Shown: positions 1 through 8,787 of the stretch, piece after piece
Layout: each line of letters opens with the position of its first letter
Numbering within the stretch: the stretch's first letter is position 1
NCBI GenBank assembly: GCA_963677345.2
Contig: CAXXLC010000023.1
Location: forward strand, 62,001 to 126,000
Length of the DNA stretch: 64,000 nt
Reading direction: 5' to 3'
Origin: Saccharicrinis sp963677345
Lineage (GTDB): Bacteria > Bacteroidota > Bacteroidia > Bacteroidales > Marinilabiliaceae
The notes under the pieces: generated by a model
What the model was told of the DNA's origin: nothing
What the model saw: only the letters and a program-made list of their open reading frames with translations
The model's database searches: none
Made by a program: the position numbers and the translations under genes

Positions 1-11
1 AAGAGTTTAGA

Positions 12-827
12 CTATTTACCAAAACCTCCACTACGGCTTCTCGAAGAAGAACTACTATAGCGAGATGAACTCCTTGATTTTTGCGAATAGCTTGAGCTTG
101 AGGAATAGCTGCGTGATGAACCTGCAGAACTAGATCTGGACACCTGACTGCGTACCTGACTTTTAAAGTTAGATGGTTTTGAAGCCCAGGTTGTCGATTT
201 ACCTGTGGATGAAGAAGTATAAGAACCTGTTCCATATACTGTTCTTCCGGAAGGACCATAATATGGTCGACTTCCATAATACCCCCCTCTATAATAATCA
301 TCCCAATAGGAACGACGTACCGGATAAGTCATCATATTAAACATTGATGACATAAAAGCATATTGTCCATAAAACTCCCAAAACGAAGTTCCATTTCTTT
401 GTGTCCAGTGACCATACTTTTCGTTACCAATATAATGATTATAACCTGCAGGACTGGCTACCTTAGATAATTTACCATCCTTTTTAGATGCTATCTCCAT
501 GCCCATATTGTTGATATTATCAGCAAAAAAAGATTCACTTACTTTTTGCCAGTCAGTTTCCTGCGATAAAACGGTATCCGGTTTTTCAATTAAAACCTGA
601 TACTGGTGATAATAACCATTACTTCTGGAATCCATATCTAATAAGATAATAGAAAAGTTCTGTTCATTTGACAAAGATCTGACCAGAATATCTACCGGTG
701 ATTTTTCCCAACTACTTACTCTGGAATCAGAATAGTAGCTTCTGTTTGATCTACAGGTGCTACAAGTTTTCAACATAAAAAAACCAATAACAACTGCTAT
801 AATAATTTTTGCTAATTTATTATCCAT
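12..827 (-). CDS. Membrane-anchored protein with Ser/Arg/Tyr-rich tail, PspA-operon member
   Basis: 271 aa, complete, function not recognised. One hydrophobic segment (about residues 6-21) runs into a Cys-containing stretch (KTCSTCRS) that could be a lipid or disulfide site but is not a clean lipobox. Residues 30-165 look like a folded domain. Residues 170-271 are low complexity: Tyr/Gly-rich, then a long Ser/Arg run ending in GGFGK. It is the last visible gene of a minus-strand operon, 21 bp after the DUF4178 gene. The context (PspA, YbjN-like, DUF4178) suggests an envelope-stress accessory protein at the inner membrane; this is inference. The operon may continue past the left edge. Confidence 0.75.
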   Translation of the reverse strand: MDNKLAKIIIAVVIGFFMLKTCSTCRSNRSYYSDSRVSSWEKSPVDILVRSLSNEQNFSIILLDMDSRSNGYYHQYQVLIEKPDTVLSQETDWQKVSESFFADNINNMGMEIASKKDGKLSKVASPAGYNHYIGNEKYGHWTQRNGTSFWEFYGQYAFMSSMFNMMTYPVRRSYWDDYYRGGYYGSRPYYGPSGRTVYGTGSYTSSSTGKSTTWASKPSNFKSQVRSQVSRSSSAGSSRSYSSSSSYSQKSRSSSRYSSSSSRSRSGGFGK

Positions 828-848
828 ACATTAGGTATTGTTAGGCAA

Positions 849-1391
849 TTAATTACCTGAAGGTAAAATATTTGAAATTTCAAACTCTTTAATCTTTTTT
901 CCTATTGATGCTTCAAACTCCTTCTCATCCCATTGTTCAATACAAAGAATATTTTCACCATCTTTATCTTCAAAATCCCAGGATCTGAATTCTTCCCAGT
1001 GATCTCCTTTTGCTATATCATGAAAATAACCAGGAGCTTCATTCTCTAAATAATAAGTAATTCCACCATATTCAATTGACTTAGGAGGCTGTTGTTTATC
1101 CTGAAGTATCTCCAGGAGACTCTTGTCTAAAGTTCTTATTTTTATCTTTTGGGAAATAGAAAGCTCAAGTTCATCATCCTCCTCAACAGATAAAAATCGC
1201 GTCGTTGTGCCATCTGAAATTTTAAATTCGCGTGTAAAATAATTATCCCCCCAATCGTATTCATATATTGCCTGCACCTCCCAGGTAGAGAGGTCATATT
1301 CAAAAACAAAACCAACATCCAGGTCTTTAACCTGAATATTGGTGCTATCGTAATGAGATTCTTTTTTCTTAAAAATATCAAAGATACCCAT
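849..1391 (-). CDS. DUF4178-like protein
   Basis: 180 aa, soluble, acidic. It starts MGIFDIFKKKE, a short amphipathic Phe/Lys N-terminus like that of many PspA-associated proteins, and then shows beta-rich sequence with conserved Trp/Tyr/Asp patterns (DLSTWEVQAIYEYDWGD near residues 32-50, then YYLENEAPGYF and EEFRSWDFED). These fit the DUF4178 family, whose members are often encoded next to PspA. It lies 12 bp after pspA on the same strand, so co-transcription is very likely. The molecular role is unknown. The family call is from pattern recognition, without a profile search. Confidence 0.7.
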   Translation of the reverse strand: MGIFDIFKKKESHYDSTNIQVKDLDVGFVFEYDLSTWEVQAIYEYDWGDNYFTREFKISDGTTTRFLSVEEDDELELSISQKIKIRTLDKSLLEILQDKQQPPKSIEYGGITYYLENEAPGYFHDIAKGDHWEEFRSWDFEDKDGENILCIEQWDEKEFEASIGKKIKEFEISNILPSGN

Positions 1392-1403
1392 AATTGTCTT
1401 TAT

Positions 1404-2105
1404 CTATTTTTGTTTCAGTTTAGCTTTAAGCTCTTCCAATGAATTTGAAGCCTTCACGTTTTTATCAGATAAAACATCATTAATTTCATCATCAATACTA
1501 CGATTTTCAAGTGCAATTTCACCATAGGCTTCACTCATAGCTTCCTGTTGAGCTACTTTTTCTTTCATCTTTTCAAGCATTGAAACAGTACCTGAACTAT
1601 CTATACCACTTAATTGCTTATTTATTTTTTGAGTTGCATTACTAACCCTAGCTCTTGCCTTTAAGGTACGCAATTCATTTTCATAGCTTGTAATAGTGCT
1701 CTTAAGCTTTTTAATATTTTTATCCAGATTGGCTATATTAACATCAAAACGAGATACTTCATCCTGTGCCCGGGAAGCAGCTTCTACAGCCTCTTCTTTT
1801 CTGGATAATGCTTCTGTTGCCAATCTATCAGCCTCAGTAACCTCCAACTCCCCTTTTTCAGCTTTTTGGATTAATAATATGGCTTTTTGTTCGTAATTTT
1901 TCGCCATTTCAGTATTGGTTACCAAATCTTTTTTGCTGCGAATGGCCAATGCTTTCACCTCGGCTAATGCTTGTAAACTTTTATCCAAATCTTTTTTGAG
2001 ATCACGAATTCCTTGTTCGGTCATTTTGATTGGATCCTCCAATTTATCTACCAAGGCATGTGCTTCAGCTTTTCCTACTCGAAATATTCTATTAAAAATA
2101 CTCAT
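1404..2105 (-). CDS. pspA: PspA/IM30 family envelope-stress protein
   Basis: 233 aa, the usual length for PspA/IM30/Vipp1. It begins MSIFNRIFRVGKAEAHALVD, the amphipathic helix 0 that docks on anionic membranes, and is then almost wholly helical coiled coil (residues 25-225) with heptad Lys/Glu/Leu patterns and AxRAR near residue 150. PspA proteins form ESCRT-III-like rods that stabilise stressed inner membranes. It sits second in a minus-strand operon between a YbjN-like gene (11 bp upstream) and a DUF4178 gene (12 bp downstream). No PspF-, PspB- or PspC-like gene is present, so control must differ from the enterobacterial model. Confidence 0.9.
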   Translation of the reverse strand: MSIFNRIFRVGKAEAHALVDKLEDPIKMTEQGIRDLKKDLDKSLQALAEVKALAIRSKKDLVTNTEMAKNYEQKAILLIQKAEKGELEVTEADRLATEALSRKEEAVEAASRAQDEVSRFDVNIANLDKNIKKLKSTITSYENELRTLKARARVSNATQKINKQLSGIDSSGTVSMLEKMKEKVAQQEAMSEAYGEIALENRSIDDEINDVLSDKNVKASNSLEELKAKLKQK

Positions 2106-2116
2106 CCTTACAATTT

Positions 2117-2512
2117 TTAGGCTTTTGAAAATTCTATTAACTCTTCTGAATACTCTGACAGCAATAACTTTAAAGAATTCAATGTTGCTTCCAACTCGTT
2201 TAAATCCAGGTTTTCCAACTGCAAAGTATCCCTGAAGATCACTCTTTTTCCACTTTCATCAATCGTGAAAGCTCCATGGATAATTTCACGATTTTTTTTC
2301 AATAAAGATCTATAAATATCACTTGAACCTTCTTTCATTTCAAAAAGAAGAGCCTCGATAATTAATATACTGTCTTCGCAGTCAATAATTACGCTACTAA
2401 TTCCATCTTCTTCTTTTTCAATAACAAAAAGCTCCTCGTTAATATCTTCTGAAACAATTCTGTATTCAAGATCTAAAAGGTAGTTTTTCACCTTGTTAAA
2501 ATTATCGCTCAT
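2117..2512 (-). CDS. YbjN / CesT-like fold protein, first gene of the PspA operon
   Basis: 131 aa, soluble and acidic. The pattern FxxVKNYLLDLEY, then VIEKEEDGISSVIIDCEDSI, then LLKKNREIIHGAFTID, then a C-terminal helix with NLDLNELEATLNSL is typical of the YbjN/type-III-chaperone-like (CesT/Tir) fold found beside PspA in Bacteroidota. Such proteins may act as partner chaperones; no catalytic residues are apparent. It is the promoter-proximal gene of the pspA operon, with about 185 bp of AT-rich spacer before the convergent end of the symporter gene. Its stop is 11 bp before the pspA start. Confidence 0.65.
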   Translation of the reverse strand: MSDNFNKVKNYLLDLEYRIVSEDINEELFVIEKEEDGISSVIIDCEDSILIIEALLFEMKEGSSDIYRSLLKKNREIIHGAFTIDESGKRVIFRDTLQLENLDLNELEATLNSLKLLLSEYSEELIEFSKA

Positions 2513-2697
2513 AGCAATTTTTATGTTGAAAAGGTTTATAAAATAATTTATGATTATTAATTAAGACAATAGTATAACAAAATACTAATCAGTATTTTTT
2601 TTAGAATATACCTGCCTTTGTCAGGTTCAAATATAAAAACAAGAGGTTTACAATATTATGAAAAATAACGTGAATTATCAATATAAGTTTTGAGAAT

Positions 2698-4143
2698 TTA
2701 TCTTTTGTCATTATGACGAATAATGATCAACCCAATAAACATTATAACTCCATTTAAAATTAATTTTTCATAGCCTAAAGAAAAATCAAACCATTCTATT
2801 GAATTATAATCTAATATTCCTGTAATAATTGGAGCTAATATAGCTAAAAACGGAATCCATTGATCCTTAACCTTAATTTTACTAAACAAACCAAATGCAT
2901 ATAATCCAAGCAGAGGTCCATAAGTATACCCGGCTAAAATAAATATAGTACTTATGATACTATCTGCTTTAAAAACCCGAAAAAGAATAATTGTCAACAT
3001 TAAAACCAATGAAAAGGTTAAATGCACCAACATCCTTCTTTTTTTTGAAAGATCTTCTCCATGTTTGGTACCTAATATATCTACAGAAAATGATGTTGTT
3101 AATGAGGTTAATGCAGAGTCGGCACTACTATATGCAGCAGCAACCAAACCTATTATAAAAAAAACGCCGACTATAGCGGGTAATTTGCCACTATTAACAA
3201 TCATCGGAAACAAATCATCTGATCGTTCAGGCAATGTTAAACCTTGTTGATTGGCAAACATATACAATAAAATCCCCAACGATAAAAACAAAATATTAGT
3301 TGGAACAAAAGCAAAACCATACCATTTCATATTTCTCTGAGCCTCTTTTAAATTTCTGCATGACAGATTCTTCTGCATCATATCTTGGTCAAGACCCGTC
3401 ATTACAATGGTAATAAAAGCACCACTAATAAATTGTTTAAAAAAGTTTTGCTTTGAATTCCAGTCATCAAATACAAAAACTCTGCTTAGTTCACTATGAT
3501 TGATCATATCAACCACACCCCACACATCCAGATGCATTGATTTTGCAATATAAACTATGGTAATAATTACTGATGTCAACATAAATGCAGTTTGAAGGGT
3601 ATCTGTCCAGATAATAGTTTTTATTCCGCCCCTGAACGTATAAAGCCAAATTAAAGCAATCGTAATGAAAACAGTAGCCACAAAGGGAATACCCAAGGCA
3701 TTAAACAAGCTTAACTGAAGAACATTAGCCATCAGGTACAACCTGGCTGATGCTCCTACAGTTCTGGAGATCAAAAACAACCAGGCTCCTGTTTTATAAC
3801 CGAACTTCCCATATCTCTCTTCGAGGTAAGTATAAATTGATGTTAGATTTAACTTATAATATACAGGCAACAATATATGAGCTATAGCCAGATAACCCAG
3901 GAAATAACCGGCTACCATCTGTAGATAGGTAAAGTGAGTTGTATGCACCCATCCCGGAACAGATATAAAAGTAACACCCGATAAACTTGCCCCAATCATA
4001 CCAATAGAAACGATATACCAGGGCGATTGACGATTACCTACAAAAAAACTTTTATTATCAGATTTTTTCCCTGTAACAAAGGAAATAATCATTAAAACAA
4101 TAAAATACAGAGCAACCAGCAATCCAATATATAAAGGCTTCAT
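2698..4143 (-). CDS. Sodium/solute symporter (SSS family)
   Basis: 481 aa with about 13 predicted membrane helices over the whole length, typical for SSS transporters (PutP/SGLT fold). Signatures are the N-terminal FFVGNRQSPW segment, GASLSGVTFISVPGW in helix 2, and YSSADSALTSLTTSFSVDI near residue 340, which matches the conserved helix-9 region with Na2-site Ser/Thr residues. Imports a small solute with sodium across the inner membrane; the substrate cannot be told. Divergent from recR, with about 110 bp between the two starts. Confidence 0.88.
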   Translation of the reverse strand: MKPLYIGLLVALYFIVLMIISFVTGKKSDNKSFFVGNRQSPWYIVSIGMIGASLSGVTFISVPGWVHTTHFTYLQMVAGYFLGYLAIAHILLPVYYKLNLTSIYTYLEERYGKFGYKTGAWLFLISRTVGASARLYLMANVLQLSLFNALGIPFVATVFITIALIWLYTFRGGIKTIIWTDTLQTAFMLTSVIITIVYIAKSMHLDVWGVVDMINHSELSRVFVFDDWNSKQNFFKQFISGAFITIVMTGLDQDMMQKNLSCRNLKEAQRNMKWYGFAFVPTNILFLSLGILLYMFANQQGLTLPERSDDLFPMIVNSGKLPAIVGVFFIIGLVAAAYSSADSALTSLTTSFSVDILGTKHGEDLSKKRRMLVHLTFSLVLMLTIILFRVFKADSIISTIFILAGYTYGPLLGLYAFGLFSKIKVKDQWIPFLAILAPIITGILDYNSIEWFDFSLGYEKLILNGVIMFIGLIIIRHNDKR

Positions 4144-4222
4144 AAAATTATATTAACAATTAAAATCGGTTAAAAATAAATGAGTACAGTCTTTAATCCA
4201 AGTTATACCTTGATAATTTTTT

Positions 4223-4230
4223 TAACTTTG
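4223..4230 (+). promoter_or_regulatory. Candidate -7 box upstream of recR
   Basis: TAACTTTG matches the Bacteroidota TAnnTTTG -7 consensus exactly and lies 25 bp before the recR start. No good -33 TTTG was found at the expected spacing, so the call is tentative. Confidence 0.4.
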
Positions 4231-4255
4231 AGCGATTAACATTTTTGATGAATAA

Positions 4256-4882
4256 ATGAATTCGGAAAGCTACCCATCACAAATATTAGAAAATGCAGTA
4301 AAAGAATTTTCACAACTCCCCGGAGTTGGAAGAAAAAGTGCATTACGGTTAGTTCTGTATCTTTTAAAACAGGAAAAAAAAGATGTATTGCGTTTTGCCG
4401 ACGCACTAAAAAGACTTAGTGAAGAAATTGTTTATTGTAAAAAATGCTTTAATATTTCTGACCATGAAGTATGTGACATATGTTCAAACATCAAAAGAGA
4501 CCATTCAACAGTATGCGTAGTAGAGAATATTAAAGACGTAATGGCTATTGAAAACACACAACAGTATTTTGGCGTTTATCATGTATTAGGAGGGATTATT
4601 TCACCAATGGATGGAATTGGACCTGATGATTTAACCATTAAACCATTAGAAGAAAAAGTAAAATCAGGAGAAATAAACGAATTAATATTTGCACTTCCTA
4701 CAACCATGGAAGGCGACACAACCAATTTTTATTTATTCAGGAAATTTTCTTCTTTAAATATTAAAATTACCATGCTTGCAAGAGGAGTTTCAATTGGAGA
4801 TGAATTAGAGTATACCGATGAAGTTACTCTTGGACGATCTTTAATAAACAGGCTTCCTTTCGAATCAAGCATGAAAATTTAA
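4256..4882 (+). CDS. recR: Recombination mediator protein RecR
   Basis: 208 aa, close to the usual 200. Contains the N-terminal helix-hairpin-helix (LPGVGRKSALRLVLYLL, residues 21-37), a C4 zinc finger (C61, C64, C73, C76) and a Toprim domain starting CVVENIKDVMAIE with a following GG..SPMDGIGPDDL segment. RecR works with RecO/RecF to load RecA at gaps and breaks. The usual upstream partner dnaX/ybaB is absent here; it instead starts a plus-strand run of envelope-related genes. Start ATG at 4256 gives the canonical N-terminus. Confidence 0.96.
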   Translation: MNSESYPSQILENAVKEFSQLPGVGRKSALRLVLYLLKQEKKDVLRFADALKRLSEEIVYCKKCFNISDHEVCDICSNIKRDHSTVCVVENIKDVMAIENTQQYFGVYHVLGGIISPMDGIGPDDLTIKPLEEKVKSGEINELIFALPTTMEGDTTNFYLFRKFSSLNIKITMLARGVSIGDELEYTDEVTLGRSLINRLPFESSMKI

Positions 4883-4918
4883 TCATAAATTTATTATTAA
4901 CATTCAAAGTCATTAAAA

Positions 4919-5392
4919 ATGCAACCTGAATTAAAAAATCAATTTAAAACATTAAACCTTATATATATTGCAATTCTTTTTTCAATGTCGATTGCAGCTA
5001 TTGCTTCTGTGTTTATTGTATATAAGATAGGACAGCTACCTGTTTTTAATGCAGACAATCAGGCCATCATAAAATCTATTGTTGTTATTGCATTATTAGC
5101 TGGCATACCTGTTAGCCATATTTTCTTCTTTAAAAAAATAAAACACATAGATAAATCATTAAACCTATTGTCGAAAATCAGGATGTACCGTTCGGCATTT
5201 ATTGTTAGAATTGCCATGCTTGAAGGCATTGGTATTATAGCATCCATAGGGTACCTGGTTTCTGCCGACAAATCATTTTTATATATGTTTGGTGTTGTAT
5301 TTATTTTATTCATTATTCATGCCCCTACCAAAAACAGAATAAGCAACGACCTGAACCTTACCGACGCTGAAGAAGAGATATTTATTAATTAA
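4919..5392 (+). CDS. Small four-helix membrane protein, unknown function
   Basis: 157 aa with four hydrophobic helices (about residues 14-36, 52-70, 90-112, 118-134) and polar ends. Family not recognised. No catalytic motif is seen. It lies 36 bp after recR and 31 bp before the HAD phosphatase gene on the same strand, so it probably belongs to the same transcript. The N-terminus is predicted in the cytoplasm from the Lys-rich start. Confidence 0.65.
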   Translation: MQPELKNQFKTLNLIYIAILFSMSIAAIASVFIVYKIGQLPVFNADNQAIIKSIVVIALLAGIPVSHIFFFKKIKHIDKSLNLLSKIRMYRSAFIVRIAMLEGIGIIASIGYLVSADKSFLYMFGVVFILFIIHAPTKNRISNDLNLTDAEEEIFIN

Positions 5393-5423
5393 ACACGAAA
5401 ACTAAAAATATTCGTTATTACTT

Positions 5424-5858
5424 ATGATCATTGCTGTTGATTTTGATGGGACTATTGTAGAACATAAATATCCTGCAATAGGGAAAGAGATGCCATTTGC
5501 TTTTGAAACACTAAAAGGAATGCAAAGAGAAGGACATTTACTAATTCTTTGGACATACAGAGCCGGGAAAGAATTAGAAGAGGCTGTTGACTATTGCAAA
5601 AAAAAGGGAATTGAGTTTTATGCTGTAAACAAAAGCTATCCGGAAGAGAAACTAGATGAAAAAACAACTAGTAGAAAAATTAATGCTGACATATTTATCG
5701 ACGATAGAAACATTGGAGGTTTTTATGGATGGGGAGAAATATGGCAGGAGTTAAAACTGGGAGGAGAAGAAGATTTTGAGAGAATAAAGTATAAAATGGA
5801 AAAATCTTCCCGTAATTCTATTTGTAGGTTTTTCAGAACTTTATTTTGCGATAAATAA
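5424..5858 (+). CDS. HAD-superfamily phosphatase-like hydrolase
   Basis: 144 aa. Starts MIIAVDFDGTIVEHKYPAIG, giving the HAD nucleophile motif DFDGTI (Asp6, Asp8). Motif II is the T in LILWTYRAG, and IFIDDRNIGG near residues 90-99 supplies the acidic motif IV. It has only a small cap, like other short Bacteroidota HAD proteins of this type. The substrate is unknown; a small phosphate ester is likely. It lies 18 bp before a glycosyltransferase gene. Confidence 0.8.
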   Translation: MIIAVDFDGTIVEHKYPAIGKEMPFAFETLKGMQREGHLLILWTYRAGKELEEAVDYCKKKGIEFYAVNKSYPEEKLDEKTTSRKINADIFIDDRNIGGFYGWGEIWQELKLGGEEDFERIKYKMEKSSRNSICRFFRTLFCDK

Positions 5859-5876
5859 TTTTCCTTACTAATCTTA

Positions 5877-7016
5877 TTGCTTTTGGACTTATCCGTAATT
5901 ATCGTTAGCTATAACGCTGTTGATTTTTTAAAAATCTGTCTTCATTCTGTTTACTCAGCTTGTCATTCATTAAAATCAGAAGTATTTGTTGTAGATAATA
6001 ATTCTACAGACGACTCTGTTAAAATGGTAAAAAAAGCTTTTCCTCAAACACAACTTATAGCAAACAACAATAATCCAGGTTTTTCCATTGCCAATAACCA
6101 AGCCATAAAACTTGCAAAAGGAAAATATATACTAATACTTAACCCTGATACTATTGTTGCAGAAGATACATTTACTAAAATAGTTTCATTTTTAGAGAGT
6201 AATACCCAAGCTGGAAGTTTGGGCATAAAAATGATAGATGGTACCGGTTCTTTCCTGCCCGAATCGAAAAGAGGCATTCCTACCCCTTGGGCCTCCTTTT
6301 GCAAGATGTCGGGATTATCCTCTTTATTTAAAAAAAGCAACCTTTTTAACGAATACCATAAAGGTTATTTATCAAACGATAAAAACCATCCAGTTGAAAT
6401 CCTGGCAGGAGCCTTCATGTGTATAAAAAAAGAAGTGATCGAAAAAGTGGGTATGTTTGATGAATCATTTTTCATGTATGGAGAGGATATTGATTTATCG
6501 TACAGAATAACTTTGGCAGGCTATAAAAATTATTACTTCTCTGATTCATCAATCATTCACTTCAAAGGTGAGAGCACCAGTAAGGATAAAATATACAGGG
6601 ATCGTTTTTATAAAGCCATGCTCATATTTGCAAACAAGCACTTTAGCAAAAGCTATGGTATTATATATAGTATTTTAATAAAACTGGGAATCTACTTTAT
6701 TAGATTTTTATCTGTATTTAAAAAAAACACATACGCGAAAGTTAATGACAATACAGAAGATTACTATATTGTTTCACCTGAAAATGGTATTAACATCCCG
6801 CCACCTTTTAAAGCATATACTATCCAACCTGAAGATATTTGTAACATAGAAAATGGAACACTTATTTTTCCTGTTAATCATATAAAGTTTTATGAAATGA
6901 TTCAAATCATGGATGATCATAAGACAAAATTTAAATACCGGTTTTTAGCTGACAACCTTAAAACGATGATTGGCAGCGATAAAAAAAACACAAAAGGTCA
7001 AGTTCAACACTTTTAA
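5877..7016 (+). CDS. Glycosyltransferase family 2, rhamnosyltransferase-like
   Basis: 379 aa. Opens with LSVIIVSYNAVDFLKICLHS, the GT2 beta1-helix start, then VDNNSTDDS, then the donor-site NPDT motif (LILNPDTIVAED), GAFMCIKKEVIEKVGMFDE, and FFMYGEDIDLSYRI with the probable general base. This matches the WbbL-like branch. Residues 255-290 hold a hydrophobic stretch, and the last 95 residues are an extra domain of unknown role. The start is set at a TTG codon (5877) because no ATG precedes the conserved strand; a TTG two codons later is equally possible. Probably adds a sugar to a surface polysaccharide. Confidence 0.85.
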   Translation: MLLDLSVIIVSYNAVDFLKICLHSVYSACHSLKSEVFVVDNNSTDDSVKMVKKAFPQTQLIANNNNPGFSIANNQAIKLAKGKYILILNPDTIVAEDTFTKIVSFLESNTQAGSLGIKMIDGTGSFLPESKRGIPTPWASFCKMSGLSSLFKKSNLFNEYHKGYLSNDKNHPVEILAGAFMCIKKEVIEKVGMFDESFFMYGEDIDLSYRITLAGYKNYYFSDSSIIHFKGESTSKDKIYRDRFYKAMLIFANKHFSKSYGIIYSILIKLGIYFIRFLSVFKKNTYAKVNDNTEDYYIVSPENGINIPPPFKAYTIQPEDICNIENGTLIFPVNHIKFYEMIQIMDDHKTKFKYRFLADNLKTMIGSDKKNTKGQVQHF

Positions 7017-7087
7017 ATATTGTGAAATAAAAACATTTGCATACTTTTATAGTAAATTCTTTTAATGAAATATATAAAAGTTCCATA

Positions 7088-8677
7088 ATGAGAAAACAAC
7101 ATTTAACCACAGTAATATTACTTATAATTTGTAGCTTTTCATTTGCCCAACACAAAGAAATAAAAAAACAAATCATAAAAGCCAATAATTATATTAACAC
7201 AGAAAACTTTAAAGAAGCTATTGAGATTTACGATAATTTATTAAAAGAATATCCTGATAATTCTTATGTGCTATATAAATCAGGAGAATGTTTTCTGTTT
7301 TCTGAAAACAGAATTAAAAAAGCTATTGAAGTACTTGAAAAAGCTGTAGACCAATTTCCAATTGAGGATAAAAACAGCTTTGATGCTATTGAATCAAGAT
7401 TTTATTTAGGACAGGCCTACCACTTAGATTATCAATTTGCAAAAGCATTAAAACAATACCAGCAGCTTAAAAAAGAAATTCCTGCAAAAAGAAAAGATGC
7501 TCTTGATAAAATCGACAGAGAAATAAACTATTGTAAAAACGCGATAGAACTACAAAAACATCCAGTCAAATTTAAAATCTCAAACTTAGGACCACTCATT
7601 AATACAGAATATGATGAACACAGTCCTATAATAAACCTTACTGAAGACCTTTTACTATTTACATCCAATAGAGAAACTGAAGAGTCATTAATGTTAGCTA
7701 ATGGATATAATGATGAAAATGTTTATTTCTCATTATGGCGGGAAGGCCAATGGATAACATCCAGAGCAGTAGAAATAAACACACGAGGAAACAACGCAAC
7801 AATTGGAATTTCGCCTGACGGCAAAACACTTTTATTTTATCAAAATGATGGCTCAATAGGCAATATTTATTATAGCGAATTAAGAAATGACAAATGGGGA
7901 GAACTCATAAAATTCCCTGCTCCTATTAACAGTATGGCAAATGAAACCCATGCTTCTTTTTCACTGGATGGAAATACCATCTTCTTTAGCAGTGATCGTA
8001 TGGGAGGCTTTGGAGGAAAAGACATTTACAAAGTATCAAAACTTCCTACAGGCGAATGGGGAAAGGTTATGAATCTTGGACCTGGTATCAATACAGCGTT
8101 TGACGAAGAAAGTCCAAATATTCATCCCAACGGGAAAACTTTATACTTTAGCTCCGAAGGACACAAATCCATTGGAGGGTTTGATATCTTTACTGCATCG
8201 ATGGATAGTGCTGGAATTTGGAATAATGTAAGGAACATCGGATTTCCTATCAATACCCCCTTTGATGACTTATTTTTTTCTCCAACCATAGATGAACAAA
8301 GAGTATATTATGCATCAAAAAGAGATGATGGCTTTGGTGGATCTGATATATATCTGATTGAATTTCCTGATGAAAATATAAACTCATTAACCTTGGTTGG
8401 TGGATTCTTATTCACACCCGAGGGAAATCCGGCAGAAAGTGCAAAAATAACTTTAGTGAATAAAAAAAACGGACATATTGAAGGTGTTTATAAACCATCA
8501 CCTATAACAGGAAAATACATTTTTATTGTTCCATCTGACACAAACTACAAAATGGAAATTAATATGCAGGGCTATAAAACAATACTCAATAATTTTAATA
8601 TCCCGGCAGGAAACTCATATATAAGAAAAGAACATACATTTTTTTTAGATCCTATTGTGATGGAAAAAGATGAATAA
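7088..8677 (+). CDS. Exported TPR-PD40 beta-propeller protein (copy 1)
   Basis: 529 aa from the ATG at 7088, preferred because it begins a signal peptide (MRKQHLTTVILLIICSFSFAQ). Residues 25-150 are TPR helices (YPDNSYVLYKSGECF). Residues 170-430 carry four PD40/WD40-like blades, recognisable by repeats such as LFTSNR, IFFSSDRMGGFGGKDIY, LYFSSEGHKSIGGFDIF and VYYASKRDDGFGGSDIY. Residues 440-520 look like a carboxypeptidase-regulatory (Ig-like) domain. The C-terminal OmpA domain common in this architecture is absent. Probably a periplasmic or outer-membrane scaffold. The next gene is a clear paralogue. Confidence 0.82.
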   Translation: MRKQHLTTVILLIICSFSFAQHKEIKKQIIKANNYINTENFKEAIEIYDNLLKEYPDNSYVLYKSGECFLFSENRIKKAIEVLEKAVDQFPIEDKNSFDAIESRFYLGQAYHLDYQFAKALKQYQQLKKEIPAKRKDALDKIDREINYCKNAIELQKHPVKFKISNLGPLINTEYDEHSPIINLTEDLLLFTSNRETEESLMLANGYNDENVYFSLWREGQWITSRAVEINTRGNNATIGISPDGKTLLFYQNDGSIGNIYYSELRNDKWGELIKFPAPINSMANETHASFSLDGNTIFFSSDRMGGFGGKDIYKVSKLPTGEWGKVMNLGPGINTAFDEESPNIHPNGKTLYFSSEGHKSIGGFDIFTASMDSAGIWNNVRNIGFPINTPFDDLFFSPTIDEQRVYYASKRDDGFGGSDIYLIEFPDENINSLTLVGGFLFTPEGNPAESAKITLVNKKNGHIEGVYKPSPITGKYIFIVPSDTNYKMEINMQGYKTILNNFNIPAGNSYIRKEHTFFLDPIVMEKDE

Positions 8678-8744
8678 CAATAATAATGTAGGATTTATCA
8701 ACAAAGAATTACTATTCATCAAAGTTTTAAAACCCTTTATGTAC

Positions 8745-8752
8745 TATTTTTG
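8745..8752 (+). promoter_or_regulatory. Candidate -7 box between the two TPR-PD40 genes
   Basis: TATTTTTG matches TAnnTTTG and lies 35 bp before the second paralogue's ATG, so that gene may have its own promoter. No convincing -33 element was seen. Confidence 0.35.
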
Positions 8753-8787
8753 CATTTTAGCGGCTTTAAACAACCTCATAAAAAATA

